From Bacillus sp. (in: firmicutes) (GTDB taxonomy: Bacteria > Bacillota > Bacilli > Bacillales > Bacillaceae), in NCBI GenBank assembly GCA_031180805.1, contig JAPSLL010000002.1, forward strand, positions 59,375 through 123,374: a stretch of DNA of 64,000 nucleotides, read 5' to 3'. Of this stretch, positions 8,809 through 19,588 are shown one piece after another (the first letter of the stretch is position 1; each line of letters opens with the position of its first letter). The position numbers and the translations under genes were made by a program. The notes under the pieces were generated by a model. The model was given only the letters and a program-made list of their open reading frames with translations. It was not told where the DNA came from and did no database searches.

Positions 8809-9812
8809 TCCATCCAGCACTAATAAAAAAACAACGACTCATATTATTTATTTCTCTACTTCTTATTCTAGCTACTATTGTTATTGGCTTAGGAATGGGG
8901 AGTGCGAGCGTATCATATGATCGACTCATCCATATTCTGTTAGGTCAAGGTACCTTTAAAGAGGAATTTGTTTTGTTTTCTATCAGATTGCCAAGAATAT
9001 TGATCACTTTGTTAGCAGGGATGGCACTAGCCGTTTCTGGTGCAATTTTACAAGGAATTACTAGGAATGATTTAGCAGACCCCGGCATCATTGGGATCAA
9101 TTCTGGTGCAGGTGTGGCCATTGCTGTTTTCTTTTTATTTTTCCCAATCGAAGCTGGTTCTTTTGTGTATATGATACCACTCGTCGGCTTTATAGGTGCT
9201 GTCGTAACAGCTTGCCTGATCTATTTGTTAGCTTACAACAAAAATAGCGGCCTGCAGCCTGTAAGAGTTGTTCTAATTGGTGTAGGGTTCTCAACAGCCC
9301 TCTCTGGAGCTATGATTGTTCTAATCTCCTCCGCTGACCGAACAAAGGTTGATTTTATTGCCAAGTGGATCGCAGGTAATATTTGGGGTACGGATTGGCC
9401 ATTTATTTGGGCACTTATCCCTTGGTTAGTAGTTCTGATTCCATTTACGTTGTATAAAGCTAATCGCTTAAATCTCTTAGGCTTAAGCGAGCCAGTTGCC
9501 ATTGGAGTAGGTCTTTCGATTGAAAAGGAACGAATTATTTTACTTCTAACAGCTGTTGCATTAGCTGCTTCTGCTGTATCAGTTACAGGAGGCATTTCCT
9601 TTATCGGACTGATGGCCCCACATATTGCAAAGGCTTTAGTTGGACCAAGAAATCAATTATTTATCCCTGTTGCGCTCCTGCTTGGTGGCTGGCTATTGCT
9701 GTTCGCAGACACGATTGGACGCAATCTCCTTGAACCAAGCGGCGTACCAGCCGGCATCATGGTCTCACTCATCGGTGCTCCTTACTTTGTCTATTTATTA
9801 TTGAAGAAGTAA
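8805..9812 (+). CDS. FecCD-family siderophore ABC permease (YfhA-like)
   Basis: A 335-residue partner permease. It repeats the FecCD pattern: SIRLPRILITLLAGMALAVSG, GITRNDLADPGIIGINSGAG and GGISFIGLMAPHIAKALVG. The ATGA overlap with the preceding stop codon indicates translational coupling. With the ATPase, receptor and first permease it completes the importer. A strong hairpin follows the stop. Confidence 0.91.
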   Translation: MIHPALIKKQRLILFISLLLILATIVIGLGMGSASVSYDRLIHILLGQGTFKEEFVLFSIRLPRILITLLAGMALAVSGAILQGITRNDLADPGIIGINSGAGVAIAVFFLFFPIEAGSFVYMIPLVGFIGAVVTACLIYLLAYNKNSGLQPVRVVLIGVGFSTALSGAMIVLISSADRTKVDFIAKWIAGNIWGTDWPFIWALIPWLVVLIPFTLYKANRLNLLGLSEPVAIGVGLSIEKERIILLLTAVALAASAVSVTGGISFIGLMAPHIAKALVGPRNQLFIPVALLLGGWLLLFADTIGRNLLEPSGVPAGIMVSLIGAPYFVYLLLKK

Positions 9813-9835
9813 AGTGAATTTATATCTTAGAAATT

Positions 9836-9884
9836 CAAATCCCCCTTCAACCGTTCATACATTTAACAGTTGAAGGGGGATTTG
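9836..9884. terminator. Terminator-like hairpin, 16-bp perfect stem
   Basis: CAAATCCCCCTTCAAC and GTTGAAGGGGGATTTG are exact inverted repeats separated by 17 bases, directly after the siderophore permease. There is no strong T-run, but position and stem strength suggest a transcriptional boundary. Confidence 0.68.
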
Positions 9885-9916
9885 ATATGTATTTCGATCT
9901 TCTAAAAGCAATGAAA

Positions 9917-9949
9917 ATGGAGAGTCTCATCTTTTACAAGACTCTCCAT
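9917..9949 (-). terminator. Terminator of the bmrCD operon
   Basis: ATGGAGAGTCT and AGACTCTCCAT form an 11-bp stem with an 11-base loop immediately after the bmrD stop codon. On the minus strand it is followed by TTTTC. Confidence 0.75.
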
Positions 9950-9954
9950 TCCTC

Positions 9955-11988
9955 CTAACTAACCCTTGAAACCTCTTTTCCTAGCTGAAGCTGGTGCATT
10001 TGATAGTATTTTCCTTTTTGTCTAAGAAGCTCTTCATGGTTTCCTCTTTCAACTATTTCTCCTTGATCTAAGACAAGGATTTGATCAGCATTACGTATCG
10101 TTGATAGGCGGTGGGCAATAATGAACGTTGTTCTGCCCTCCTTAACAATATTTAACGCTCGTTGAATCATTGCTTCTGTTTCAGTGTCAATATTCGCTGT
10201 TGCTTCATCTAAAATAAGAATAGCAGGATCATAGGCAAGTGCTCGGGCAAACGAAATAAGCTGACGCTCACCTGCAGACAATGTACTCCCTTTCTCGAGA
10301 ACAGGTTCATCATATTGCTTAGGAAGCTTTTCAATAAACCTGTCAGCACCTACATCCTTTAAAGCCTTAATAATTTGCTCCTCAGTAATATCTGGATTAT
10401 CTAAACTAACATTTGACGAAATTGTCCCTGTAAATAAAAACGGATCTTGAAGCACAATGCCCATATGCTTTCGTAAATGCTGTCTAGGAACTGTGCTCAC
10501 ATCGATACCATCAATCGTGATTTTGCCCTTCTCAATATCATAGTAACGGAATAATAGGTTAATAATCGAGCTTTTCCCCGATCCAGTATGCCCGACTAAT
10601 GCGACAGTCTCACCCTTACTTGCTTGGAAGTTTATATTTTTGAGAACGTCATGCTCTCCATCATATGAAAATGTCACATTAGTAAATTGAACATTTCCCT
10701 CATATCGAGAGATTTCACCCTCTGCAACATTTTCTCCCTTTTCATCTAACAATTCAAATACACGTTCCGAAGCAACTCTCGCCTGCTCAAGCTGGGCAAG
10801 TTGGTTCACAATATCCGTAACAGGTTGGAACAATCTATTTAAATAATCAACAAAGGCATAGAGCATTCCAATTGAAATAATACCAGCAGCATCCATCGAT
10901 TGCCCACCGAAGTACCAAATTAGCACGACAAAGGTTCCATTACGAAGAACACCGACTAAATTATGAGATGTTAAAGAATTTAAACTTAGCAATTTATTTT
11001 GATACGTAAAATGCTCATAGTTCAAATCTTCAAATTCTTTTGTAATCTGTTCCTTCCGTTGAAATGCCCGAATTATTGGCATTCCTTGAATTGATTCATT
11101 AATCATTCCATTTATATCACTTACCCTTGTGCGAATAAGGTGGTTATATTTTGATGCAAGTTTCCGATAGACGATAATCCATAGAACGATAATAGGTACT
11201 AGTAAAAGTGTAATTAACGCAAGCCTTGTATCAAGGAAAAATAATGCGACAAAAATTCCCGTCATATAAATTCCACTTGTAAAAAATGTTGCTAAAACTT
11301 TTACATAAAGCTCCCGAATCGCTTCTGTATCATTTGTTACACGCGAAACGATCTTTCCAGCAGGTCTGTTATCAAAATATTGAATAGGAACCCGCTGAAT
11401 ATGCTCAAATACATCCTTTCTCATCTTTTGAATGATTCGATTGGCTGCCTTTTGGAGCATTAAGGTTTTACCATATTGGAAAAACCCTGCAATAACTAAT
11501 AAACCTACATAGAAGCTTAATAATATAATGATAGGTTTAATTTCCGGCTGATAAAAAGCAAAAATTTCCTGTTGGCTTAACTTTTCAATTTGATAAGTTG
11601 CCTCCTGATTTCCCTTTATAACAGTCAATTGTTGCCCATTAATTTCTCTATCTCCATCAAATGTTAAATGTTGATTTGTTGAATAGAAGGATCGCCCAAC
11701 CTGGACGATTTGCAGTTGGGCATCTCCTACCGTATCTTGTTCTGTCACGTTTGAACTTCTCTTATAGAAAAGCCCATTATATTCAACTGTCTGATCATCC
11801 TTAGTTTCCACTTCAATCCAAGGACTTTCAATGCCCCTCATATGCTCATCAATCACTTTCTTTGCGATAAACGGCCCTGTTAATTCAGCTGCAACAGCAA
11901 ATGTTAACATGACGAGGGCAAAGATAATCGTCCTTTTATAAAGAAGCGCGTAGTGAAACAATCGTTTTCCTGTTGATATCCGTTTCAA
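9955..11988 (-). CDS. bmrD: ABC multidrug exporter subunit BmrD-like (YheH)
   Basis: A 677-residue half-transporter: a membrane domain of six helices with a large extracytoplasmic insertion between the first two (about residues 45-145), then a nucleotide-binding domain. The NBD has Walker A GHTGSGKSS, signature LSAGERQ, Walker B ILILDEATA with the catalytic Glu, and IIAHRLST. B. subtilis BmrD is about this long and carries the canonical catalytic site of the BmrC/BmrD heterodimer, which matches what is seen here. It directly abuts the upstream partner, so the two are co-translated. It exports drugs and dyes across the cell membrane. Confidence 0.9.
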   Translation of the reverse strand: MKRISTGKRLFHYALLYKRTIIFALVMLTFAVAAELTGPFIAKKVIDEHMRGIESPWIEVETKDDQTVEYNGLFYKRSSNVTEQDTVGDAQLQIVQVGRSFYSTNQHLTFDGDREINGQQLTVIKGNQEATYQIEKLSQQEIFAFYQPEIKPIIILLSFYVGLLVIAGFFQYGKTLMLQKAANRIIQKMRKDVFEHIQRVPIQYFDNRPAGKIVSRVTNDTEAIRELYVKVLATFFTSGIYMTGIFVALFFLDTRLALITLLLVPIIVLWIIVYRKLASKYNHLIRTRVSDINGMINESIQGMPIIRAFQRKEQITKEFEDLNYEHFTYQNKLLSLNSLTSHNLVGVLRNGTFVVLIWYFGGQSMDAAGIISIGMLYAFVDYLNRLFQPVTDIVNQLAQLEQARVASERVFELLDEKGENVAEGEISRYEGNVQFTNVTFSYDGEHDVLKNINFQASKGETVALVGHTGSGKSSIINLLFRYYDIEKGKITIDGIDVSTVPRQHLRKHMGIVLQDPFLFTGTISSNVSLDNPDITEEQIIKALKDVGADRFIEKLPKQYDEPVLEKGSTLSAGERQLISFARALAYDPAILILDEATANIDTETEAMIQRALNIVKEGRTTFIIAHRLSTIRNADQILVLDQGEIVERGNHEELLRQKGKYYQMHQLQLGKEVSRVS

Positions 11989-13731
11989 TTAGCTCACCTC
12001 TCCATATGATTCAGCCTGTTGCCGATCGAATTGCTCTTTATACCATTTCCCCTTTTCAAGAAGTTGCTCGTGTGTCCCTTCTTCAACGATTCGCCCTTCA
12101 TCCAAAACAATTATCCAATCAGCATGTTGAATTGCCGACAAACGATGAGCTGTAATAAATGTCGTTTTCCCTGCTCTTTCTTTACGAATGTTTTCTATGA
12201 TTTCTGCCTCAGTCTTTCCATCAACTGCAGACATTGCATCATCTAATAGCAAAATTTCCGGATCTTTAATAAGGGCTCTCGCAATGGATATGCGCTGTTT
12301 TTGCCCACCCGATAAAGCTACACCCTTCTCCCCAACGAGTGTGTCAAGCCCTTTAGGCAAAACTGTTAAATCAAAGGCAGCTAGCTTTAAGGCTTGCTGG
12401 ATTTCCGCTTCACTGACTTCTTCTTTACCGAACTTTAAATTCTCTCGTATCGACCTGGAAAATAGGATTTGCTCCTGTGGAACGTAACCAATCCAAGAAT
12501 GAACATCCTCAATCTTAATAGATTCTAGTGATTTATCAGAAATGAGGATTTCACCAGTTCCTAATGGATATTCCCGTAACAGCTGCTTAAGCAGGGTAGA
12601 TTTCCCACTTCCCGTTTTTCCAACTACACCAATTGTCTCTCCTCGATTAACATGTAGTGAAATGTTTTTCAAATTATCAGTTGTTGCAGATGGGTAACGA
12701 AATGAAACATTTGAAAACACTATTGATTCAGCAACCTCGACATGAGCCGGATTGTTTTTGTCCTTAACGTCTTGTTCATACGAGAGGACCTCATTAACCC
12801 GATCTAATGACGCATTTCCTCGCTGTAAAATATTAATTAACTCACCTACAGCATTCATAGGCCAAATTAGCATCCCTAAGTAGATATTAAAGCTTACCAA
12901 TTCACCTAACGTTATAGCTTGATGGAAAACAAGATATGCACCATAACCAAGGCCAATGACATAACTAATCCCTACTAATATTTTGATTGTCGGTTCAAAT
13001 AATGCATCAACCTTAGCTACTTCAATATTTTTTTGATAAACATCCTCTGTCATATCATTAAATCGCTGTTCATCTGCCTTCTCCTGCACGTATGCCCGGA
13101 TAACCCTAACACCAGCAATCGATTCAAGGACATTATCATTTATATCACCAAAGGCATCTTGTGCCCTCATAAACCGTTTATGAATCATATTACCGAAATA
13201 ATTTATCGCAATAGCCATTATAGGCAACGGTAATAATGCAGCTAGGGTAAGCTGCCAGCTGATCGTTATACTCATAACAAGAATAATAATCATCATAAAA
13301 ATTGTTGAATCTATTAATGTTAAAATCCCAAAACCTGCCGTCATGGAAATAGCCTTTAAATCATTCGTCGCCCGCGCCATCAAGTCACCTGTTCGGTTTT
13401 TCTCATAAAAGCTAGGCATCATTGATAATAAATGTCTCATAAATCGATATCTCAGGATTCGTTCAATTAAATGCGCTCCACCAAAAAGCTGATACATCCA
13501 TACGTACGTAATGGCATAGCTGGATACTATAATCCCTCCAAAAAGAAGGAGTAGCTGCACTAGTCTTTCCCCTGTCATCTGACCAAATTGAATATCATCT
13601 ATAGCAAAACCAATAATTTTCGGCGGAATGATATCTAATACGCTTACAATAATTAATAACGTAATTGCAATTGTATATCTCTTCCAATTCTCTTTGAAAA
13701 ACCAGCTTAACTTTTTAAAAATCGAAAACAT
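11989..13731 (-). CDS. bmrC: ABC multidrug exporter subunit BmrC-like (YheI)
   Basis: A 580-residue half-transporter with six membrane helices and an NBD carrying Walker A GKTGSGKST and LSGGQKQR. Walker B reads ILLLDDAMSAVD: an Asp replaces the catalytic Glu, the degenerate-site signature of the BmrC subunit in heterodimeric exporters. The ATG at 13731 follows AAGGAGG. Expression is probably controlled by the long leader upstream, which contains a translated leader ORF and terminators, as known for B. subtilis bmrB-bmrCD. Confidence 0.9.
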   Translation of the reverse strand: MFSIFKKLSWFFKENWKRYTIAITLLIIVSVLDIIPPKIIGFAIDDIQFGQMTGERLVQLLLLFGGIIVSSYAITYVWMYQLFGGAHLIERILRYRFMRHLLSMMPSFYEKNRTGDLMARATNDLKAISMTAGFGILTLIDSTIFMMIIILVMSITISWQLTLAALLPLPIMAIAINYFGNMIHKRFMRAQDAFGDINDNVLESIAGVRVIRAYVQEKADEQRFNDMTEDVYQKNIEVAKVDALFEPTIKILVGISYVIGLGYGAYLVFHQAITLGELVSFNIYLGMLIWPMNAVGELINILQRGNASLDRVNEVLSYEQDVKDKNNPAHVEVAESIVFSNVSFRYPSATTDNLKNISLHVNRGETIGVVGKTGSGKSTLLKQLLREYPLGTGEILISDKSLESIKIEDVHSWIGYVPQEQILFSRSIRENLKFGKEEVSEAEIQQALKLAAFDLTVLPKGLDTLVGEKGVALSGGQKQRISIARALIKDPEILLLDDAMSAVDGKTEAEIIENIRKERAGKTTFITAHRLSAIQHADWIIVLDEGRIVEEGTHEQLLEKGKWYKEQFDRQQAESYGEVS

Positions 13732-13774
13732 TGAAAAATACCTCCTTATTGTTTTTTAATTTACCGTGGTGCAG

Positions 13775-13831
13775 TTAGCCACCCTTCATCCAATCTAAGT
13801 CAATCCGTCTCACCTGTTCTATTAGCATCAT
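13775..13831 (-). CDS. Second short leader ORF, 18 codons
   Basis: A small ORF in the last part of the bmrCD leader, starting ATGATG after GAAGGGAG and ending TAA; it encodes MMLIEQVRRIDLDWMKGG. The ribosome site and spacing look real. It sits 43 bases before bmrC, so its translation could influence initiation at bmrC. No homologue is recognised, and it could be chance. Confidence 0.45.
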   Translation of the reverse strand: MMLIEQVRRIDLDWMKGG

Positions 13832-13920
13832 CAAAACTCCCTTCACATTTTTATCTATAATAACGAGCAATTAGCTCGGAATATTCATTTGATAAAGCTT
13901 TTCGCTTCACTAGACGCGAA

Positions 13921-13949
13921 AAGGCATCGAGCGTAAGCGCACGATGCCT
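13921..13949 (-). terminator. Leader terminator 2 of bmrCD
   Basis: On the minus strand GGCATCG-t-GCG pairs with CGC-t-CGATGCC around a CTTA loop (13923-13947), followed by TTTTC. It lies downstream of the first leader terminator and 190 bases before bmrC, so transcripts must pass both. Confidence 0.75.
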
Positions 13950-13954
13950 TATTT

Positions 13955-13997
13955 AGACATAAATAAAACGCACGTTACTGAATCAAGTAACCTGCGT
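13955..13997 (-). terminator. Leader terminator 1 (attenuator) of bmrCD
   Basis: On the minus strand ACGCAGGTTACT (13986-13997) pairs with AGTAACGTGCGT (13968-13979) with one mismatch and a six-base loop, followed by TTTTATTTAT. Bases 13982-13992, covering half the 5' arm and the loop, are exactly complementary to 14062-14072 inside the leader ORF, which gives a mutually exclusive antiterminator. Confidence 0.82.
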
Positions 13998-14034
13998 CTA
14001 TATGTGTAAAGATAAGTGGATTAAATAACAACTA

Positions 14035-14112
14035 TCACTTTTTATGTACTGTTATTGGACGGGTTACTTGATATGAATTTTGATAGATGTCATGAATCAT
14101 TCGATTTCTCAT
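14035..14112 (-). CDS. Leader peptide of the bmrCD attenuator, 25 aa
   Basis: A 26-codon ORF with GGAGGG seven bases before its ATG; it begins MRNRMIHDIYQNSYQVT and ends in HKK. It lies 32 bases after a predicted transcription start. Codons 14-17 contain ATCAAGTAACC, which can pair with the first terminator. A ribosome moving through would mask it; a ribosome stalled early by an antibiotic would leave it free to prevent termination. This parallels the bmrB leader of B. subtilis, although I cannot confirm sequence homology. Confidence 0.8.
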   Translation of the reverse strand: MRNRMIHDIYQNSYQVTRPITVHKK

Positions 14113-14150
14113 TGTATAACCCTCCATTTCTTTTAAATTTATTCTTTTCC

Positions 14151-14180
14151 ATTTTATGACTTTCCAATTATTGTTGTCAA
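14151..14180 (-). promoter_or_regulatory. Promoter of the bmrCD leader transcript
   Basis: On the minus strand TTGACA (14175-14180) and TAAAAT (14151-14156) are 18 bases apart. Transcription would begin near 14144, just upstream of the leader ORF and about 410 bases from bmrC. Confidence 0.75.
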
Positions 14181-14391
14181 TGTTTTTTTGCTCCTATTTA
14201 CCCTTTATTTTATCTTAGTTTCTAACTATCCATTCAACATTACTATCTTACAGAAAACACGAGTCATTTAACTATTTTGGAAGAATTTAAAAATAAGGTA
14301 ATTATAGGAATGTTTTTGAATAAAATTTGAAAATATATCTTATTTTCACTTATATATCAGCGTTCATACCACCTATTTGGAAATTATTACT

Positions 14392-14421
14392 TTGACAACG
14401 TAAAGCGATAAAAAGTATTAT
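14392..14421 (+). promoter_or_regulatory. Promoter of the peptide transporter gene
   Basis: TTGACA at 14392-14397 and TATTAT at 14416-14421 are 18 bases apart; the ribosome site AAAGGAGG follows at 14434-14441. The preceding 210 bases between this and the divergent bmr promoter are AT-rich and show nothing else. Confidence 0.7.
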
Positions 14422-14445
14422 AATATAATAGCAAAAGGAGGTTGT

Positions 14446-15942
14446 ATGATGTCAGACATCAACAAGCAGAAAATTGTGTCTAGCGTCCCACAAAAAGGAT
14501 TCTTCGGACACCCTAAAGGATTATTCACTCTGTTCTTTACAGAATTCTGGGAACGTTTTTCATATTACGGAATGAAGGCTATATTAATTTATTATATGTA
14601 TTATTCAGTTTCAAAGGGCGGCTTAGGCTTTGATGAAAGCACAGCACTTGCGATCACCTCAATTTACGGTTCATTAGTTTACATGTCCGGTATTATCGGA
14701 GGTTGGTTAGCAGACCGTATACTTGGTACGTCAAATTCTGTTTTTTACGGCGGAATACTGATTATGCTTGGCCATCTCGCGCTTGCGATTCCAGGTAGTG
14801 TGTCACTATTCTTCGTCTCGATGGTCTTAATCGTTCTTGGTACTGGCTTACTTAAGCCAAATGTATCGAGTATTGTTGGAGAAATTTATAGCGAAGAGGA
14901 CAACCGCCGCGATTCTGGTTTTAGCATATTTTATATGGGTATAAACCTAGGTGCTTTTATCTCTCCATTAATTGTCGGAGAAGTTGGCTTAAAGCATAAT
15001 TTCCACTTAGGCTTTTCTATTGCAGCAATCGGAATGTTTGTCGGTTTACTTGTATTTATGTTTACGAAAAAGAAGAACCTTGGACTCGCTGGAAAGGACA
15101 TAGCTAATCCTTTATCAGCTGGGGAAAAGAAAAAGGTATTCTCAATTATCGGTTTAGGCATCATTATTATTGCAGTGGCTATTGCAATTTCAATTCCGTT
15201 AGGACTATTAACATTTAAGTCCTTTATAAGCCTTATTGGTGTGTTGGGTATTTTAATTCCAACGATATATTTTATTGTTATGTATCGCAGCCCAAAAACA
15301 ACTGCCGTTGAGCGTTCAAGAATTATTGCCTATATTCCATTATTTATTGCATCTGTTATGTTTTGGGCAATTCAAGAGCAAGGTTCAACTATTCTCGCCC
15401 ACTACGCAGACAAACGAACAGATTTACATTTTGCGGGATTAACGATTTCTCCTGCATGGTTCCAATCGTTAAACCCATTATTTATTATTACTTTAGCTCC
15501 TGTTTTTGCTTGGCTATGGGTTAAATTAGGTAATCGCCAACCATCTATACCTAGGAAGTTTTCACTCGGGCTTCTTTTTGCCGGCTTCTCATTTATTGTT
15601 ATTTTAGTACCGGCTTATATAGGTGGAGAACATACTCTCGTTAATCCGTTATGGTTAGTATTAAGCTATTTTATCGTTGTCCTTGGTGAGTTATGTTTAT
15701 CACCTGTTGGACTTTCAGCAACAACCAAGCTTGCACCAGCTGCTTTTTCAGCACAAACAATGAGCCTATGGTTCTTATCAAATGCAGCTGCACAGGCTAT
15801 CAATGCTCAAATCGTTAAATTTTATACAGCAGAAACAGAAATGCTCTACTTTGGGAGCATCGGAGGAATCGCTATTCTTCTAAGTATCATTCTTTTCTTT
15901 GTATCACCAAAAATTCAAAGCTATATGCAAGGTGTAAAATAA
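14446..15942 (+). CDS. POT/PTR-family proton-dependent di/tripeptide transporter
   Basis: A 498-residue membrane protein importing small peptides with protons (DtpT/YclF type). The POT motif FTEFWERFSYYGMKAILIYYMY lies at about residues 30-50, with the ExxER element visible, and the second signature FSIFYMGINLGAFISP at about 160-175. About 12-14 membrane helices. ATG codons at 14446 and 14449 are both usable; the second has better spacing from AAAGGAGG. It stands alone. Confidence 0.93.
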   Translation: MMSDINKQKIVSSVPQKGFFGHPKGLFTLFFTEFWERFSYYGMKAILIYYMYYSVSKGGLGFDESTALAITSIYGSLVYMSGIIGGWLADRILGTSNSVFYGGILIMLGHLALAIPGSVSLFFVSMVLIVLGTGLLKPNVSSIVGEIYSEEDNRRDSGFSIFYMGINLGAFISPLIVGEVGLKHNFHLGFSIAAIGMFVGLLVFMFTKKKNLGLAGKDIANPLSAGEKKKVFSIIGLGIIIIAVAIAISIPLGLLTFKSFISLIGVLGILIPTIYFIVMYRSPKTTAVERSRIIAYIPLFIASVMFWAIQEQGSTILAHYADKRTDLHFAGLTISPAWFQSLNPLFIITLAPVFAWLWVKLGNRQPSIPRKFSLGLLFAGFSFIVILVPAYIGGEHTLVNPLWLVLSYFIVVLGELCLSPVGLSATTKLAPAAFSAQTMSLWFLSNAAAQAINAQIVKFYTAETEMLYFGSIGGIAILLSIILFFVSPKIQSYMQGVK

Positions 15943-15973
15943 CTACACCATATTGATGTAGAGCTTCCTCAAA

Positions 15974-16020
15974 ATAGTGTCTAATTTTGGATAAATAATT
16001 CATTCAAAATTAGACACTAT
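15974..16020. repeat. Perfect 16-bp inverted repeat downstream of peptide transporter
   Basis: ATAGTGTCTAATTTTG at 15974-15989 and CAAAATTAGACACTAT at 16005-16020 are exact inverted repeats with a 15-base loop. The flank is ATATAATA rather than a T-run. A smaller hairpin, CTACACCATATTGATGTAG, lies just before it. It may be a terminator or the ends of a deleted small element. Confidence 0.75.
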
Positions 16021-17797
<1,777 letters not shown>

Positions 17798-17818
17798 AAT
17801 TAGAACAGCATAAATCAA

Positions 17819-17858
17819 ATAGGAATAGAAGATGTTCTTACCTTCTATTCCTATTTTT
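17819..17858 (+). terminator. Terminator after gdhA
   Basis: ATAGGAATAGAAG and CTTCTATTCCTAT form a perfect 13-bp stem with a 10-base loop, followed by TTTTT. Confidence 0.9.
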
Positions 17859-17909
17859 AACTAGGCTCTAGAACTGATGGAGCCTGGAATTCTGGAATTA
17901 ATTAAACGT

Positions 17910-18686
17910 TTAATAACTTTTATAGCGTTTAAACTGAATCATTGTTAAAGCTAGGAGAACAATGATAAATATAGCTGAACATCCCAATGTAATAAAATAT
18001 TGATTTTCCCATTTACCATTTGTTAATATACTTGACGCACTGCTCATAGCACTTGCAGGATTCCAAGCCATATATTTAGGAAAAAGTGATTGGCAAAGGA
18101 CGAACATCGCAACAATAAAAATCGTGATACCCGAAATTTCCCCGTTTTTCTTAAAAATTGTCCCAATAAATACTGTAACTGTCATCACGAATATGATCCA
18201 ACTACTATACATAATTAAACTCACAACAAATCTTTCTAAATGAACATCATTAAATAAAGTATTCGTATAATAATACGCTAACCCATAGCTAATAATAAAC
18301 GATACGATTAGAATGACAGCATTTGCTAGCCATTTGCTCCCTATATAATGAATGGACTCCACAGGCCTAGTCATTAAAAGATGTAATACACCACTTTTTC
18401 TTTCTTGTGATATACACCCCATGACACTTAAGATAAATATTGCAGTTCCGATTATTCCAAATTGTGATAAAGTACTTGAAAGAACCTCTTCTCCAGTTGG
18501 AACAGGAATCTTAATTATTGCCCCTTCTGGTAGATTCCCTGCTGCATTTAAAATATCTGGCATATAATAAAGACTAATAGGTTGTGATATTGCCAGGATT
18601 GCCATAGCGATAGGTAACCAAATTAGTTTTCTATCTCGCCAAGCTTCTAACCATTCCTTTTTAAATAAAATTTGAAAGGTATTCAT
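17910..18686 (-). CDS. yxlG: ABC-2 type permease YxlG-like, sigY operon
   Basis: A 258-residue membrane protein with about six helices and the N-terminal FKKEWLEAWRDRKLIWLP typical of ABC-2 permeases. It is the last gene of the sigY operon, two bases downstream of the ATPase gene. Length and position match B. subtilis YxlG. The transported substrate is unknown. Confidence 0.9.
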   Translation of the reverse strand: MNTFQILFKKEWLEAWRDRKLIWLPIAMAILAISQPISLYYMPDILNAAGNLPEGAIIKIPVPTGEEVLSSTLSQFGIIGTAIFILSVMGCISQERKSGVLHLLMTRPVESIHYIGSKWLANAVILIVSFIISYGLAYYYTNTLFNDVHLERFVVSLIMYSSWIIFVMTVTVFIGTIFKKNGEISGITIFIVAMFVLCQSLFPKYMAWNPASAMSSASSILTNGKWENQYFITLGCSAIFIIVLLALTMIQFKRYKSY

Positions 18687-18688
18687 TA

Positions 18689-19576
18689 TTATCCCATTAC
18701 CTCCATATAAGCATCTTCAAGCGTACCGCTTCTCTCTTCAAAGTGAATAATTGTCATCTCTTGCTTAATACAGTCTTCAAGTAAACAATTACGATATTGA
18801 TTGCTCGTTAGCTTGAATGTTACAGTTGAGGAATTAGAAAAGTTTGCTTCACGTATATAATCTTTCTTAGATAGCCAACTTTTTATATCACCTTCTGTTT
18901 TAAGAAAAAAATAGCCATTTCTGGTCCGTTCCTTTAATCTCTTTATTGAACCAGACCATTTTACTTTTCCAGCCTTCATCATAATAATTTCATCACAAAC
19001 TTGTTCAGCATCATGAAGAATATGAGTTGAAAACAAAATAGACGTTTTCTTTTTTAACTCTTCTAAAATACGCAAGACATCTCTACGTCCCGTTGGATCT
19101 AGAGCAGAGACCGGTTCATCTAAGATTAACAATTTGGGCTCGTGTATCAAAGCTTGTGCCAATCCTAATCTCTGTTTCATACCTCCAGAAAAACCACCAA
19201 TTTTTTTGTTTTTTGCATGATGTAAATCTACGAAATGTAGGACATTGTTGATTTTTTCTTTTAGTTCTCCCTTTTCCATTTTCGATAATTTTCCTGCAAA
19301 GTGGAGAAATTCAACTGCAGTCATCCACGGAAAGAAAGATGGGTACTGAGGTAAAAAGCCAATCTGAGTTCGATCGATGTTTTTACATCCTTGAAATGAA
19401 ATTAGCCCTGAATCAGGTTTTAATAATCCTGATAGCATTTGTAAAGTCGTAGTTTTTCCAGCACCATTTGGTCCCAATAATGCAACACATTGATTAGGTT
19501 GTATATCAAATTCAATATTGTCGACAACGAGATTCGTTTTGTATCTCTTCGATAACCCTTCAACAGTTAATAGCAA
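18689..19576 (-). CDS. yxlF: ABC transporter ATPase YxlF-like, sigY operon
   Basis: A 295-residue ATPase. Walker A is GPNGAGKTT, the signature GFSGGMKQRLGLA and Walker B LLILDEPVSALD, with ILFSTHIL carrying the switch His. The last 90 residues form the extra C-terminal domain usual in ABC-2 exporters. It pairs with the following permease; both are induced with SigY. Confidence 0.92.
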   Translation of the reverse strand: MLLTVEGLSKRYKTNLVVDNIEFDIQPNQCVALLGPNGAGKTTTLQMLSGLLKPDSGLISFQGCKNIDRTQIGFLPQYPSFFPWMTAVEFLHFAGKLSKMEKGELKEKINNVLHFVDLHHAKNKKIGGFSGGMKQRLGLAQALIHEPKLLILDEPVSALDPTGRRDVLRILEELKKKTSILFSTHILHDAEQVCDEIIMMKAGKVKWSGSIKRLKERTRNGYFFLKTEGDIKSWLSKKDYIREANFSNSSTVTFKLTSNQYRNCLLEDCIKQEMTIIHFEERSGTLEDAYMEVMG

Positions 19577-19588
19577 TAGTTTCCCCCC

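Noticed and set aside
9233-9595. Minus-strand ORF of 120 codons
   Set aside because: Shadow of the second FecCD permease.
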